Below are positions 52,454 to 61,301 of a stretch of 64,000 nucleotides of DNA, piece after piece (position 1 is the first letter of the stretch; every line of letters starts with the position of its first letter). The position numbers and the translations under genes were made by a program. Under the pieces are notes generated by a model that had not been told where the DNA came from, ran no database searches, and was given only the letters and a program-made list of their open reading frames with translations. This DNA is from Streptomyces melanogenes (GTDB lineage: Bacteria; Actinomycetota; Actinomycetes; Streptomycetales; Streptomycetaceae). The stretch lies in assembly GCF_014649795.1 (NCBI RefSeq), contig NZ_BMTS01000015.1, forward strand, positions 1-64,000, given 5' to 3'.

Positions 52454-53674
52454 ATGTCGGTACGTACGGGCAGGAGAGTCAGGACCACCGTCTTCGGGGT
52501 GGTGGTGGCCGCCGGGATCACCGCGACGGTGTGCGCGGCGGGCCCGGCCTCCGCGCGGGAGGCGGCACCCGCTTCCCATCAAGTCACCCAGCAGGCGATG
52601 GACGCGGCCGTGCGCGACGGCGTGCCGGGCGTGATCGGCGTCGCCCAGCAGGACGGGCGCACCTGGACCGGGGACTCCGGCGTCGCCGATCTGCGCACCG
52701 GGCGCGAGCGGCAGGCCGAGGACCGCTACCGGGTCGGGTCCATCACCAAGACGTTCGTGGCCACCGTCATCCTCCAGCTCGAAGCCGAGGGCAGGCTGAG
52801 CCTGGACGACACCGTCGAGCACTGGCTGCCGGGCGTGGTGCGGGGCAACGGCCACGACGGCAAGAAGATCACGTTGCGCCGGCTCCTCAACCACACCAGC
52901 GGCATCTACAACTACACCCAGGACCCGGCCTTCGGGCAGCGGATCTTCGGCACGGAATTCCTCCAGCACCGCTATGACACCTACACGCCGCGGCAGTTGG
53001 TGGACATCGCGATGACCCACGCGCCGAACTTCGAGCCGGGCGCCTCCTGGCGCTACTCCAACACCAACTTCGTCCTGGCCGGAATGGTGGTCGAGAAGGC
53101 CACCGGCCACTCCTACGCCAGCGAGATCGAGCGCCGCATCCTGCGCCCGCTGCACCTGCGCTCCACCACGGTCCCGGGCACCGACTCCCGGATGCCGCGG
53201 CCCAGCGGCCGGGCGTATTCCAAGCTGTCCACGGAGTCGACCGGAAGGACGTACGACGTCACCGCGCTCAACCCGTCGATGGCGAGCTCGGCGGGCGAGA
53301 TGGTGTCGAACTCGGCCGATCTGAACCGGTTCTACCGCGCCCTGCTGACCGGTGAGCTGCTGCCGCCGCGCCAGCTCAAGGAGATGAAGACCGCCGTCCC
53401 GATGAGCGCCGACACCCCCGACGCCGGCTACGGGCTCGGTCTGCAGATGAACAAGCTGCCCTGCGGCACCGAGATCTGGGGCCACGGCGGCGGGATCCAC
53501 GGCTCGTCGTCCATGGCGGTCACCACCGGGGACGGGCGCCATTCGCTGGCGTTCAACTTCAACGGCGACTGGTCGGGCGACGCCGACGCGGTCGTGCTGG
53601 CCGAGTTCTGCGGCACCACCCCGGCGGTCAAGCCGGTCAAGCCGGTCGCCGGGCCGGTCGCGTTCGTCAAGTGA
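52454..53674 (+). CDS. Secreted serine hydrolase, DD-carboxypeptidase/beta-lactamase class C fold
   Basis: Secreted penicillin-recognising-type hydrolase of 406 aa. The signal peptide (residues ~10-35) ends near PASARE. The three active-site motifs are SITK (nucleophile Ser), YSN and HGGG, in the order seen in Streptomyces R61 DD-peptidase. Either peptidoglycan trimming or ester/peptide hydrolysis is possible. The ATG at 52454 has GGGAG upstream. It is isolated by hairpin terminators on both sides. Short Lys/Pro-Val repeats (KPVKPVAGPV) form the C-terminus. Confidence 0.9.
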   Translation: MSVRTGRRVRTTVFGVVVAAGITATVCAAGPASAREAAPASHQVTQQAMDAAVRDGVPGVIGVAQQDGRTWTGDSGVADLRTGRERQAEDRYRVGSITKTFVATVILQLEAEGRLSLDDTVEHWLPGVVRGNGHDGKKITLRRLLNHTSGIYNYTQDPAFGQRIFGTEFLQHRYDTYTPRQLVDIAMTHAPNFEPGASWRYSNTNFVLAGMVVEKATGHSYASEIERRILRPLHLRSTTVPGTDSRMPRPSGRAYSKLSTESTGRTYDVTALNPSMASSAGEMVSNSADLNRFYRALLTGELLPPRQLKEMKTAVPMSADTPDAGYGLGLQMNKLPCGTEIWGHGGGIHGSSSMAVTTGDGRHSLAFNFNGDWSGDADAVVLAEFCGTTPAVKPVKPVAGPVAFVK

Positions 53675-53678
53675 CCCC

Positions 53679-53711
53679 GTGGTGCTCCCCCGTTCACCGG
53701 GGGAGCACCAC
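53679..53711. terminator. Shared convergent terminator overlapping coding sequence
   Basis: A perfect 14-bp stem GTGGTGCTCCCCCG with its complement and a 5-nt loop starts 5 bp after the serine hydrolase stop. The right half lies inside the last codons (VVVLPR) and stop of the convergent gene. Confidence 0.8.
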
Positions 53712-54773
53712 CACATACGCGGCGGGCTCCCGGTCCGCCGAGGCCATCAGGGCGGTGCGGACGACGGTCGCCTGCTGCTCCATCGACTCGCGCAGCTTCC
53801 TGGGCGTGACGTGCACGACGGTGATCCCGAGCCGCTCCAGCGTGTCCCGCTTGCGGGTGTACTCGCACCACAGCTCGTCCTCCTCCTCCCCGCGCGGCTT
53901 GCCCTGGCGCGGCGCCCGGGTGTCGAGCTCCAGCGCCACCGCCTGGTCGGGCCAGTAGGCGTCCAGGCCCCCGATGTGCGGCCCGCCCGGCAGCCGCAGG
54001 TCCACGTTCCACAGCGGGTCGGGCAGGTCGTGGACGCGCACCAGCTCGTAGAGCCGGTTCTCGGCGATGGCCCGGCCCTCGGCGAGCAGCGCGTCCACCG
54101 CGTCCACCACGTGCGCCCGCGTCAGCAGCCGTGCCTGCGTCAACTCCCGTACGAGCGCTGCTGGTTCGCAGTGTCCGCCGCGTACGGCCTCGGTGAGCAG
54201 CCGACGTACCGCGTGCGCGTCGGTGAGCTGGGCCACCGCGTCCGCGAGCGCCCTCGGCACCGGCGCCACCGGCACCCCCGCCACCGGCTCCGGCACCGGC
54301 ATCACATGCGCCCGCACCAGGCGTACGCAGCCGGTCGAGCGCAGCCGCCGGGTGCGCGGCACCAGCACGTCGATCCGGTCGAGCGAGAGCAGCGGGGGAG
54401 CGGAGGAGAAGCGGTGCAGGGCGAGCGCGGCGAGCCCGGTGACGACCGCGTCGCACGGCGCCGCGTGCGCCTGGCCCTGGGCCGGGATCGCCTTGGCGCG
54501 CTCGGGGGCCGGGCGCCCCGCGTACAGCAGGGCCGCGTGCAGCCGCTCCTCGCTGGTGGGCGGTCCCGGGTGCAACACATAGACGCCGGGCAGGAGTTGC
54601 TGCCAGGGGCCGCCGGGGCGGCACTGGGCGGCGGCGCTGGCGGCCGGGACGCCGTGGGCGCGCAGCTGCGCGGCCGAGTAGACGCGCCGGTGCACGTCGG
54701 TGAGGTGGCTGAGGGGGCGCGGGGAGAGCGGGGAAGGGGTCTCGCCGCCGAAGGTCGGGGTGTTGTGGTTCAT
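53694..54773 (-). CDS. AbiEi-like N-terminal plus DUF559/Vsr-like nuclease-fold protein
   Basis: A 359-aa protein. The N-terminal ~60 residues resemble the winged-helix domain of AbiEi-like antitoxins (VYSAAQLRAHG, LLPGVYVLH). The C-terminal ~110 residues carry a DUF559/Vsr-type pattern: GGLDAYWPDQAVALELD with candidate metal acids, then REtype KRDTLERLGI and VVHVT. No AbiEii-type nucleotidyltransferase is adjacent, so it is not a standard AbiE pair. Such solitary proteins are frequent in actinobacteria and their role is unknown. ATG 54773 is the first clear start; its ribosome site is weak. Confidence 0.72.
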   Translation of the reverse strand: MNHNTPTFGGETPSPLSPRPLSHLTDVHRRVYSAAQLRAHGVPAASAAAQCRPGGPWQQLLPGVYVLHPGPPTSEERLHAALLYAGRPAPERAKAIPAQGQAHAAPCDAVVTGLAALALHRFSSAPPLLSLDRIDVLVPRTRRLRSTGCVRLVRAHVMPVPEPVAGVPVAPVPRALADAVAQLTDAHAVRRLLTEAVRGGHCEPAALVRELTQARLLTRAHVVDAVDALLAEGRAIAENRLYELVRVHDLPDPLWNVDLRLPGGPHIGGLDAYWPDQAVALELDTRAPRQGKPRGEEEDELWCEYTRKRDTLERLGITVVHVTPRKLRESMEQQATVVRTALMASADREPAAYVVVLPR

Positions 54774-54909
54774 GCCGGGGGGTGTTCCGCGCCCGGAGCG
54801 GCCCTTAACCGCTGTTACAAGCCCGTCGACAATTCCGGACAAGCCCGTCCTAAAGTACGGGCGTTCGAGTGCCGATCAGGGGGCCCGTCGCCGGGCCCCC
54901 CGCCGGGCG

Positions 54910-57489
54910 TCAGCGGGCGGCGGCCGCCGCGTCGCACTCCTGGCCGCGCAGGGTGCGGGCCAGGTCGTCACGGGCCTCAAGGACCAGCCGGCGCAGCGCC
55001 GGGGCCGCGTCCGGGTGGGCGGTCAGCCATTCGTCCGTGGCATCGAGCGTCGAGCGGTTGTCCCGCAGGCTCGGGAAGAGCCCCCGTACGACGTCCATGC
55101 CGATCTGGATCGACCGGTCGGCCCAGACGCGCTCGATCACCTCGAAGTACTTCGGTGCGTACGGAGCGATCAGCTCGCGCTGGGAGGGCTGGCCGAAGCC
55201 GGAGATGGTGGCCTCCACCAGCGCGTTCGAGAGCGAGTCCGACTCGACGACCTGCGCCCAGGCCTGCGCCTTGACCGCCGCCGACGGCCGGGCCGCAAGG
55301 CAGCGCACCTGGTGGCGCTTGCCGGAGGCGGTGTCGTCGCGGGCGAGCTCGGCGTCGATCGCCGACTCGTCGGCGCGGCCGTGCGCGGCCAGCGGCTCCA
55401 GGAGCACCCAGCGCAGCTCCTGGTCGACGTCCAGGCCGTCGATCTTCGCGGTGCCTTCGAGCAGCCCCTCCAGGAGCTGGAAGTCGGCGTCGGTCGTCGC
55501 CGTGGAGGCGAAGAAACGCGCCCAGGCCAGCTGGTGCTCACTGCCCGGCGCCGCGATCCGCAGCTCGCGCATCGCACCCTCGGCCAGCAGCCGCCCGCCC
55601 TGCTCGCGCCACTCGGGCGCCGCGTAGTGCGTCTGCGCCGAGCGGGTCCAGGCGTGCAGCATCTGGAGCACGCCGATGTCCGTCTCGCGCCCGGAGTGGG
55701 CCAGCACCAGCTCGACGAAGTCCCGCGCGGGCATGAGAGCGTCCCGCGTCAGGTTCCACAGCGCCGACCAGCACAGGGCGCGCGCCAGCGGGTCCGTGAT
55801 GTCGCCGAGGTTGGTCCGCAGCGTGGCGAGCGAGCCCTCGTCGAAGCGGATCTTGCAGTACGTGAGGTCGTCGTCGTTGACCAGGATCAGCTCGGGCCGC
55901 TCGGCCCCGGCCAGCTCCGCCACCACCGTGCGCGGGCCGTCCACGTCGACCTCGGCGCGTGCGTACCGCACCAGCGCACCCGCCTCGGAGCGGTAGAGGC
56001 CGACCGCGACCCGGTGCGGGCGCAGCGTCGGATACGCCTCGACGGCCTCCTGGACCACGGCGAGCTCGGTGATCCGGTCACCCGCGTCGTAAGTGACCAC
56101 CGGGGTCAGCGAGTTGAGGCCCGCCGTCTGGAGCCAGGAGCGCGACCAGGACGCCATGTCGCGGCCGGAGACCTCCTCCAGGACCGACAGGAGGTCGCCC
56201 AGGCGGGTGTTCCCGTACGCGTGGCGCTTGAAGTAGCGCCGGGCGCCCTCCAGGAACGCGTCCCGCCCCACGTACGCCACCAGCTGCTTGAGGACCGAGG
56301 CGCCCTTGGCGTAGGTGATGCCGTCGAAGTTGAGCTTGGCGTCCTCCAGGTCACGGATGTCGGCCGTGATCGGGTGCGTGGACGGCAGCTGGTCCGCGCG
56401 GTACGCCCAGGACTTGCGGCCGTTGGCGAAGGTGATCCAGCCGTTGGTGAACCGGGTCGCCTCGACCTGCGAGAAGCTGCCCATGAAGTCGGCGAAGGAC
56501 TCCTTCAGCCACAGGTCGTCCCACCACTGCATGGTGACCAGGTCGCCGAACCACATGTGCGCCATCTCGTGCAGGATGACGTTGGCGCGCCGCTCGTAGG
56601 CCGCCTGCGTCACCTTGCCCCGGAAGATGAACTCCTCGCGGAAGGTCACCAGGCCCGGGTTCTCCATCGCGCCCAGGTTGTACTCCGGCACGAAGGCCTG
56701 GTCGTACTTGCCGAACGGGTACGGGTAGTCGAACTGGTCGTGGAAGAAGTCGAAGCCCTGCTTGGTGACGAGGAACACGTCGTCCGCGTCGAAGTGCCGG
56801 GCCAGGCCCTTGCGGCACATCGCGCCGAGCGGGATCTCCAGGGTGGTGCCGTCGTCGAACGTGCGGCGGTAGGTGTCCGTCACGTAGTGGTACGGCCCGG
56901 CCACCACGCACGTGATGTACGTGGAGATCGGCTTGGTCTCGGCGAACCGCCAGACCCCGTCCTCGCCCCGGGCGCCCTCGCCGTTGGACCAGACCGTCCA
57001 GCCCTCGGGGGCCGTCGCCTCGAAACGGAAGGAGCCCTTCAGGTCGGGCTGCTCGAAGTTCGCGAACACCCGCCGGGAGTCGGCCGGCTCGTACTGCGTG
57101 TAGAGGTAGACCTCGCCGTCCTCCGGGTCGACGAAGCGGTGCAGACCCTCGCCGGTCCGGCTGTACGCGCAGTTCGCGTCCACCACCAGCACGTTCTCCG
57201 CGGCCAGGTCCGCCAGCGCCACCCGGGTGCCGTCGAAGACCGCGGCCACCTCCAGCGGCTTGCCGTTCAGGGTCACCGCGTTCACCGACGGCGCCACCAG
57301 GTCCGCGAAGGACTCCGCGCCCGGCCGCGCGCAGCGGAACCGGATCGTGGTGACCGACCGGAACGTACGCGGCCCGTCCGGGGCGTCCCCGATCGCGGAC
57401 CGCAGATCGAGGGCGACCTCGTACCCGTCGACGGACAGCAGATCTGCCCGCTCACGGGCCTCGTCGCGGGACAGATTCTCTCCGGGCAC
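54910..57489 (-). CDS. pepN: Aminopeptidase N (M1 family), copy 2
   Basis: Cytoplasmic M1 zinc aminopeptidase of 859 aa. GAMEN (about residue 270) and HEMAH (about residue 300) with the third ligand in KESFA are intact. It is paralogous to the enzyme at 38193-40763 across the full length but is clearly diverged, for example LKESFADFMGSFSQ against LNESFATYTSIACQ after the zinc site. GTG 57489 gives VPGENLSRDEARERADLLS, aligning with the start of the other copy, and has AAGGA six bases upstream. The pair probably covers different peptide specificities. Confidence 0.94.
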   Translation of the reverse strand: MPGENLSRDEARERADLLSVDGYEVALDLRSAIGDAPDGPRTFRSVTTIRFRCARPGAESFADLVAPSVNAVTLNGKPLEVAAVFDGTRVALADLAAENVLVVDANCAYSRTGEGLHRFVDPEDGEVYLYTQYEPADSRRVFANFEQPDLKGSFRFEATAPEGWTVWSNGEGARGEDGVWRFAETKPISTYITCVVAGPYHYVTDTYRRTFDDGTTLEIPLGAMCRKGLARHFDADDVFLVTKQGFDFFHDQFDYPYPFGKYDQAFVPEYNLGAMENPGLVTFREEFIFRGKVTQAAYERRANVILHEMAHMWFGDLVTMQWWDDLWLKESFADFMGSFSQVEATRFTNGWITFANGRKSWAYRADQLPSTHPITADIRDLEDAKLNFDGITYAKGASVLKQLVAYVGRDAFLEGARRYFKRHAYGNTRLGDLLSVLEEVSGRDMASWSRSWLQTAGLNSLTPVVTYDAGDRITELAVVQEAVEAYPTLRPHRVAVGLYRSEAGALVRYARAEVDVDGPRTVVAELAGAERPELILVNDDDLTYCKIRFDEGSLATLRTNLGDITDPLARALCWSALWNLTRDALMPARDFVELVLAHSGRETDIGVLQMLHAWTRSAQTHYAAPEWREQGGRLLAEGAMRELRIAAPGSEHQLAWARFFASTATTDADFQLLEGLLEGTAKIDGLDVDQELRWVLLEPLAAHGRADESAIDAELARDDTASGKRHQVRCLAARPSAAVKAQAWAQVVESDSLSNALVEATISGFGQPSQRELIAPYAPKYFEVIERVWADRSIQIGMDVVRGLFPSLRDNRSTLDATDEWLTAHPDAAPALRRLVLEARDDLARTLRGQECDAAAAAR

Positions 57490-57624
57490 GGGCACTCCTT
57501 CGTGTCTCGTTCGAACAGCACCGATCCTGCCATGCCCGCCGGGCCCCGGACACGCGGGAATGCGGCGGGTGGCCGGAGGCGTTCCCTTCCTCGATCAACC
57601 GAGCGTGCCCCGATGAGGAGAGAC

Positions 57625-58287
57625 ATGTCCGAGACCGTGCCCCAGACCGGGAAGACCCCTGTCGACTTCTGGTTCGACCCGCTCTGTCCCTGGGCCTGGA
57701 TGACGTCCCGCTGGATGCTGGAGGTCGAGAAGGTCCGTGACGTGGAGGTCCGCTGGCACGTGATGAGCCTGGGCGTCCTCAACGAGGACAAGCTCGACGA
57801 GCTGCCCGACTCCTACCGCGAGTTCCTGACGACCCGGGCCTGGGGCCCGGTCCAGGTCGTCATGGCCGCGCAGCAGAAGCACGGCGAGGAGGTGCTCGGC
57901 AAGCTGTACACCGCGCTGGGCACCCGCTTCCACAACCAGGACCTCGGCTCCGGCCGCGAGGTCATCGTCGCCGCCCTGGAGGAGGCGGGCCTGCCCGCCG
58001 AGCTCGCCGACTACGCGGAGGTCGACAACAGCGCCTACGAGTTCGACGCGGAGCTGCGCGCCTCCCACAAGGAGGGCATAGACAAGGTCGGCCAGGACGT
58101 CGGCACCCCGGTCATCGCCGTGCCCGGCGCGGACGGCGAGCAGATCGCCTTCTTCGGCCCGGTCGTCACCCCGGCCCCCAAGGGCGAGGCCGCCGCGCGC
58201 CTGTGGGACGGCACGCTCCTGGTCGCCTCGACCCCGGGCTTCTACGAGATCAAGCGGACGCGCACCCAGGGCCCGATCTTCGACTGA
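57625..58287 (+). CDS. DsbA-family protein, Rv2466c-like mycothiol oxidoreductase fold, single cysteine
   Basis: Thioredoxin-fold DsbA-type protein of 220 aa. The active site reads DPLCPWAW near residues 18-25; mycobacterial Rv2466c-type mycothiol-dependent reductases have CPWC. Here the second Cys is Ala and no other Cys occurs in the protein, so only a monothiol (mycothiolated) mechanism is possible. The cis-Pro loop is DVGTPVIAV. ATG 57625 has GAGGAG upstream within a short in-frame extension. It is divergent from pepN copy 2. Confidence 0.88.
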   Translation: MSETVPQTGKTPVDFWFDPLCPWAWMTSRWMLEVEKVRDVEVRWHVMSLGVLNEDKLDELPDSYREFLTTRAWGPVQVVMAAQQKHGEEVLGKLYTALGTRFHNQDLGSGREVIVAALEEAGLPAELADYAEVDNSAYEFDAELRASHKEGIDKVGQDVGTPVIAVPGADGEQIAFFGPVVTPAPKGEAAARLWDGTLLVASTPGFYEIKRTRTQGPIFD

Positions 58288-58302
58288 TCCGGCCCCCGGT
58301 GT

Positions 58303-58338
58303 CACGGCCCCCGCGCGTCACGCACGCGCGGGGCCGTG
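58303..58338. terminator. Convergent terminator between the DsbA-like and DUF4240 genes
   Basis: CACGGCCCCCGCGCGT and ACGCGCGGGGCCGTG pair over 15 bp with one bulged C and loop CACGC. Confidence 0.75.
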
Positions 58339-58351
58339 CCGCACCGCCGGT

Positions 58352-58888
58352 CTACTCCCCGTACAGCGCCGCCAGCCGCGGCAGGCGCTTCGCTATCTCC
58401 CCCGTGTCGTCGAAGTCGAAGTCCCAGCCCGGGTCCAGCTCCGGGTAGCGGATCGTGAAGCTGTCGCCGGGCAGCTCCTTGCCGGTCGCGGCCAGATGCG
58501 CGTCCCAGGCGATGCCGAGCGCCTCCTCGCACTCCATCTCCCAGCCCTCCACCGCCGCGTCCCGCACCGCCGTCAGGCCCGCCAGCGCGTCCGGGTCCGC
58601 CACCGCGCGGTCGAACACCTCGCGCCCCTGCGCGATCAGCCAGCCCCGGAAGTAGTCGAACCCGTCGTCCGAGCACCCGCCGTTGATCGTGTACGCCGCG
58701 GCCCAGAGCGGCTGGCGGTAGGAGGCGGCCATCAGGTCCCAGAAGACCTGCTGGAATGCCACTATCTCGGCGACCGGCCGGGCCGACAGCAGGTCCGCGG
58801 CCCGCGCCGCGACCGCCTCGGCGTCCGCCGCGTGTGCCACCTGCGCGCGGGCGTCGTCGATGAGCGTCCAGAACTCCTGTGTGTCCAT
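58352..58888 (-). CDS. DUF4240 domain protein
   Basis: Cytoplasmic protein of 178 aa and unknown function. It opens with MDTQEFWTLIDDAR, the DUF4240 signature, and contains FQQVFWDLMAASYRQPLW and the acidic Gly segment INGGCSDDGFDYFRGWLI (landmarks GGCSDDGFDYFRGWLI). No catalytic motif is recognised. ATG 58888 has CGGAG close upstream. It lies downstream of sodF on the same strand, separated by a G/C hairpin. Confidence 0.8.
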   Translation of the reverse strand: MDTQEFWTLIDDARAQVAHAADAEAVAARAADLLSARPVAEIVAFQQVFWDLMAASYRQPLWAAAYTINGGCSDDGFDYFRGWLIAQGREVFDRAVADPDALAGLTAVRDAAVEGWEMECEEALGIAWDAHLAATGKELPGDSFTIRYPELDPGWDFDFDDTGEIAKRLPRLAALYGE

Positions 58889-58982
58889 GGCTCCGAGCAT
58901 GGCACCCGCCACTGACAACGGGGCCGGGGTGAAGGGGTGAAGCACCGGCGCACTGCACCGGCGCACGGATGCGCGCACGCGA

Positions 58983-59017
58983 ACGGCCCCCGCGAGTCAC
59001 GTCCTCGCGGGGGCCGT
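58983..59017. terminator. Hairpin downstream of sodF
   Basis: ACGGCCCCCGCGAG pairs perfectly over 14 bp with CTCGCGGGGGCCGT around a 7-nt loop. It lies 78 bp after the sodF stop on the minus strand. The T-run is poor, so efficiency is uncertain. Confidence 0.6.
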
Positions 59018-59094
59018 CCGTGTTTCCGTCCGCAAGTGAAGGTTGAGAAGACGATCACGAGCAGGACGATCTGGGGGCAGAGCCGGGTACGGCC

Positions 59095-59736
59095 CTACGG
59101 GACGAGCAGCAGGTTGTTCCCGGCGGCCTTGGCGGCGGCGTAACGCTTCGCCACGTCCTGCCAGTTGACGACGCGCCACATCGCCTCGATGAAGTCCACC
59201 TTCTGGTTCTTGTACTGGAGGTAGAAGGCGTGCTCCCAGGCGTCGAAGACCAGGATCGGGGTGGAGCCCTGGCCGACGTTGCCCTGGTGGTCGTAGATCT
59301 GCTCGACGACGAGACGGCCGCTGACCGGTTCGTACGCGAGGACGCCCCAGCCCGAACCCTGCGTCGTCGCGGACGCTTTGGTCAGCTGGGCCTTGAACTT
59401 GGCGAAGGAGCCGAAGGATTCGGCGATGGCGTCCGCGAGCTCGCCGACGCCGTCCTTGTCGAGCGGCTCGCCGCCGCCGTCGCCGGTCATGTTGTGCCAG
59501 TAGATCGAGTGCAGGATGTGGCCGGAGAGGTGGAACGCGAGGTTCTTCTCCAGGCCGTTGATCGAGCCCCAGGCGTCCTTGTCGCGGGCCTCCGCGAGCT
59601 GCTCCAGGGTGTCGTTCGCGCCCTTCACGTACGCCGCGTGGTGCTTGTCGTGGTGCAGCTCGATGATCTCCGGGCTGATGACGGGTTCGAGCGCGGCGTA
59701 GTCGTACGGAAGTTCAGGAAGCGTGTAAATGGCCAT
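59095..59736 (-). CDS. sodF: Superoxide dismutase, Fe/Mn family (SodF)
   Basis: Cytoplasmic superoxide dismutase of 213 aa. Metal ligands are the His in ELHHDKHH, the His in GHILHSIYW, and the Asp and His in FDAWEHAFY. The Gln of TQGSGWG is Mn-type in position although Streptomyces SodF is reported as Fe- or Fe/Zn-dependent. The start at 59736 has GGAGGGG eight bases upstream. A Nur-type box (59761-59777) lies 24 bp before the start, so nickel should repress the gene when SodN is made. Confidence 0.95.
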   Translation of the reverse strand: MAIYTLPELPYDYAALEPVISPEIIELHHDKHHAAYVKGANDTLEQLAEARDKDAWGSINGLEKNLAFHLSGHILHSIYWHNMTGDGGGEPLDKDGVGELADAIAESFGSFAKFKAQLTKASATTQGSGWGVLAYEPVSGRLVVEQIYDHQGNVGQGSTPILVFDAWEHAFYLQYKNQKVDFIEAMWRVVNWQDVAKRYAAAKAAGNNLLLVP

Positions 59737-59760
59737 GTCCGAAGCCCCTCCGACTGCTTG

Positions 59761-59777
59761 TTGCAATTGATGTGCAA
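59761..59777. promoter_or_regulatory. Nur box (nickel-responsive) upstream of sodF
   Basis: TTGCAA-TTGAT-GTGCAA fits the S. coelicolor Nur consensus TTGCAA-N5-TTGCAA with one mismatch. It lies 24 bp upstream of the sodF start codon, where a bound repressor would block initiation. Confidence 0.8.
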
Positions 59778-59825
59778 GTGCACGCTACCAGCAGGTATGC
59801 GCTGTCGCAGCTAAGGGTGACCTCA

Positions 59826-59873
59826 GCAAAAAGCCCTGCGTCCCGAGGTCTAGGACCTCCGGACGCAGGGCTT
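59826..59873 (-). terminator. Intrinsic terminator of the downstream amino-acid permease
   Basis: AAGCCCTGCGTCC...GGACGCAGGGCTT is part of a 20-bp stem with one C-C mismatch and a TAG loop. On the minus strand it is followed by TTTTTGC. It lies 24 bp after the permease stop at 59898 and shields sodF. Confidence 0.9.
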
Positions 59874-59897
59874 CGCGCGGACTAGGGGCAGGGCGGC

Positions 59898-61301
59898 TCA
59901 GGCCTCCTGGCGGGCTCCCATGCGCTGGCGGGCGTAGCCGATGACGGCCAGGACCACCGTCAGTACGCCCGTCGCCATCAGCTGGTCGCGGGTGTCGGAC
60001 TGACGGGCCATCAGGACGAAGATCCCGGCCATCGCCGCCAGCGCCACCCAGGTCAGCCCCGGGTACAGCCACATCCGCACCACCAGCTTCTCCGGCGTCT
60101 CGCGCTCGGTGCGCCGGCGCAGCAGCAGCTGGGAGACGGCGATGAAGATCCAGACGACCAGGATCACCGCGCCGATCATGTTCAGCAGCCAGGGGAAGAC
60201 GTCGTCCGGCCGCCAGTAGCTCAGCAGCACGCACCCGAAGCCGAAGACCGAGGAGCACAGCACCCCGACGCGCGGCACGCCGCCGGAGATCCGGCCGAGC
60301 GCCTTGGGGCCCTGGCCCCGGTCGACCAGCGAGTACGCCATGCGGGACGCGCCGTAGATGTTGGCGTTCATCGCGGAGAGCAGGGCGACCAGGACGACCA
60401 CGTTCATGATCTGCCCGGCGCCGTCGATGCCGAGGTGGTCGAGCGCCGCCACGTACGGGCCCTTCTCCACCACGGTCTTGTCGTTCCAGGGCACCAGCGT
60501 GACGATGACCGCCATCGAGCCGATGTAGAAGACGGCGATGCGCCACATGGCCGTGCGCACCGCGCGGGCGACGCCCTGGACCGGCTTCTCGGACTCGGCG
60601 GCCGCGATGGTGACCGTCTCCAGACCGCCGTACGCGAAGACGGAGGCGAGCAGTCCGAGCACCAGGCCCTCGGAGCCGTTGGGCAGGAATCCGCCCTCGC
60701 CGGTGAGGTTCGAGGTGCCGGGGGCCGGGGTGTCCGGCAGGACGCCGAGGATGGCGAGCAGGCCGAGGACGAGGAAGAGGGTGATCGCGGCGACCTTGAG
60801 CGCGGCGAACCAGAACTCGAACTCGCCGAAGTTCTTCACGGCCGCCAGGTTGGTGGCGGTGAAGACGAGCATGAACAGCGCGACCCAGGCCCACTCGGGC
60901 GTACCGGGCAGCCAACCGGTGACGATCTTGGCGGCGCCGATGCCCTCCAGGCCGACCGCCACGCAGAGCAGCACCCAGAACGCCCAGCCGGCGGTGAAAC
61001 CGGCCCAGGGGCCGATGGCCCGCTCGGCGTGCACGGAGAAGGAGCCCGATGCGGGGTTGGCCGCCGACATCTCGCCCAGCATGCGCATCACGAGCATGAC
61101 GAGCGCGCCGGAGATGCCGTACGCGAGGATGATCGAGGGCCCGGCGGCGGCGATTCCGGCACCGGAGCCGACGAAGAGCCCGGCGCCGATGACGCCGCCG
61201 AGGGCGATCATCGAGAGATGGCGCTGCTTGAGGCCGTGGGTGAGGGGGGAGTCGACCTTCGGCTGCGCGTCGGTCGTCGCGGGCGCGTTTGTCCGGGACA
61301 T
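59898..61301 (-). CDS. Amino-acid permease (APC family), copy 1
   Basis: Twelve-helix amino-acid importer of 467 aa. LKQRHLSMIALGGVIGAGLF (helix 1 with the APC unwound Gly motif), MLGEMSAANPASGSFSVHAE and NFGEFEFWFAALKV are signatures of the GabP/AnsP/LysP-type amino-acid transporter group; the substrate cannot be assigned. ATG 61301 begins the usual hydrophilic N-terminus. The paralogue at 61484-62941 is directly upstream on the same strand. Confidence 0.92.
   Translation of the reverse strand: MSRTNAPATTDAQPKVDSPLTHGLKQRHLSMIALGGVIGAGLFVGSGAGIAAAGPSIILAYGISGALVMLVMRMLGEMSAANPASGSFSVHAERAIGPWAGFTAGWAFWVLLCVAVGLEGIGAAKIVTGWLPGTPEWAWVALFMLVFTATNLAAVKNFGEFEFWFAALKVAAITLFLVLGLLAILGVLPDTPAPGTSNLTGEGGFLPNGSEGLVLGLLASVFAYGGLETVTIAAAESEKPVQGVARAVRTAMWRIAVFYIGSMAVIVTLVPWNDKTVVEKGPYVAALDHLGIDGAGQIMNVVVLVALLSAMNANIYGASRMAYSLVDRGQGPKALGRISGGVPRVGVLCSSVFGFGCVLLSYWRPDDVFPWLLNMIGAVILVVWIFIAVSQLLLRRRTERETPEKLVVRMWLYPGLTWVALAAMAGIFVLMARQSDTRDQLMATGVLTVVLAVIGYARQRMGARQEA

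Noticed and set aside
53694..54773. AbiE abortive-infection pair
   Set aside because: No AbiEii nucleotidyltransferase is adjacent; the neighbour is a secreted serine hydrolase separated by a terminator.
59845..59860. GAGGTCTAGGACCTC resembling a DasR-type site
   Set aside because: It is the top of a 20-bp terminator stem with a T-run on the permease strand, which explains it fully. It also differs from ACTGGTCTAGACCA.
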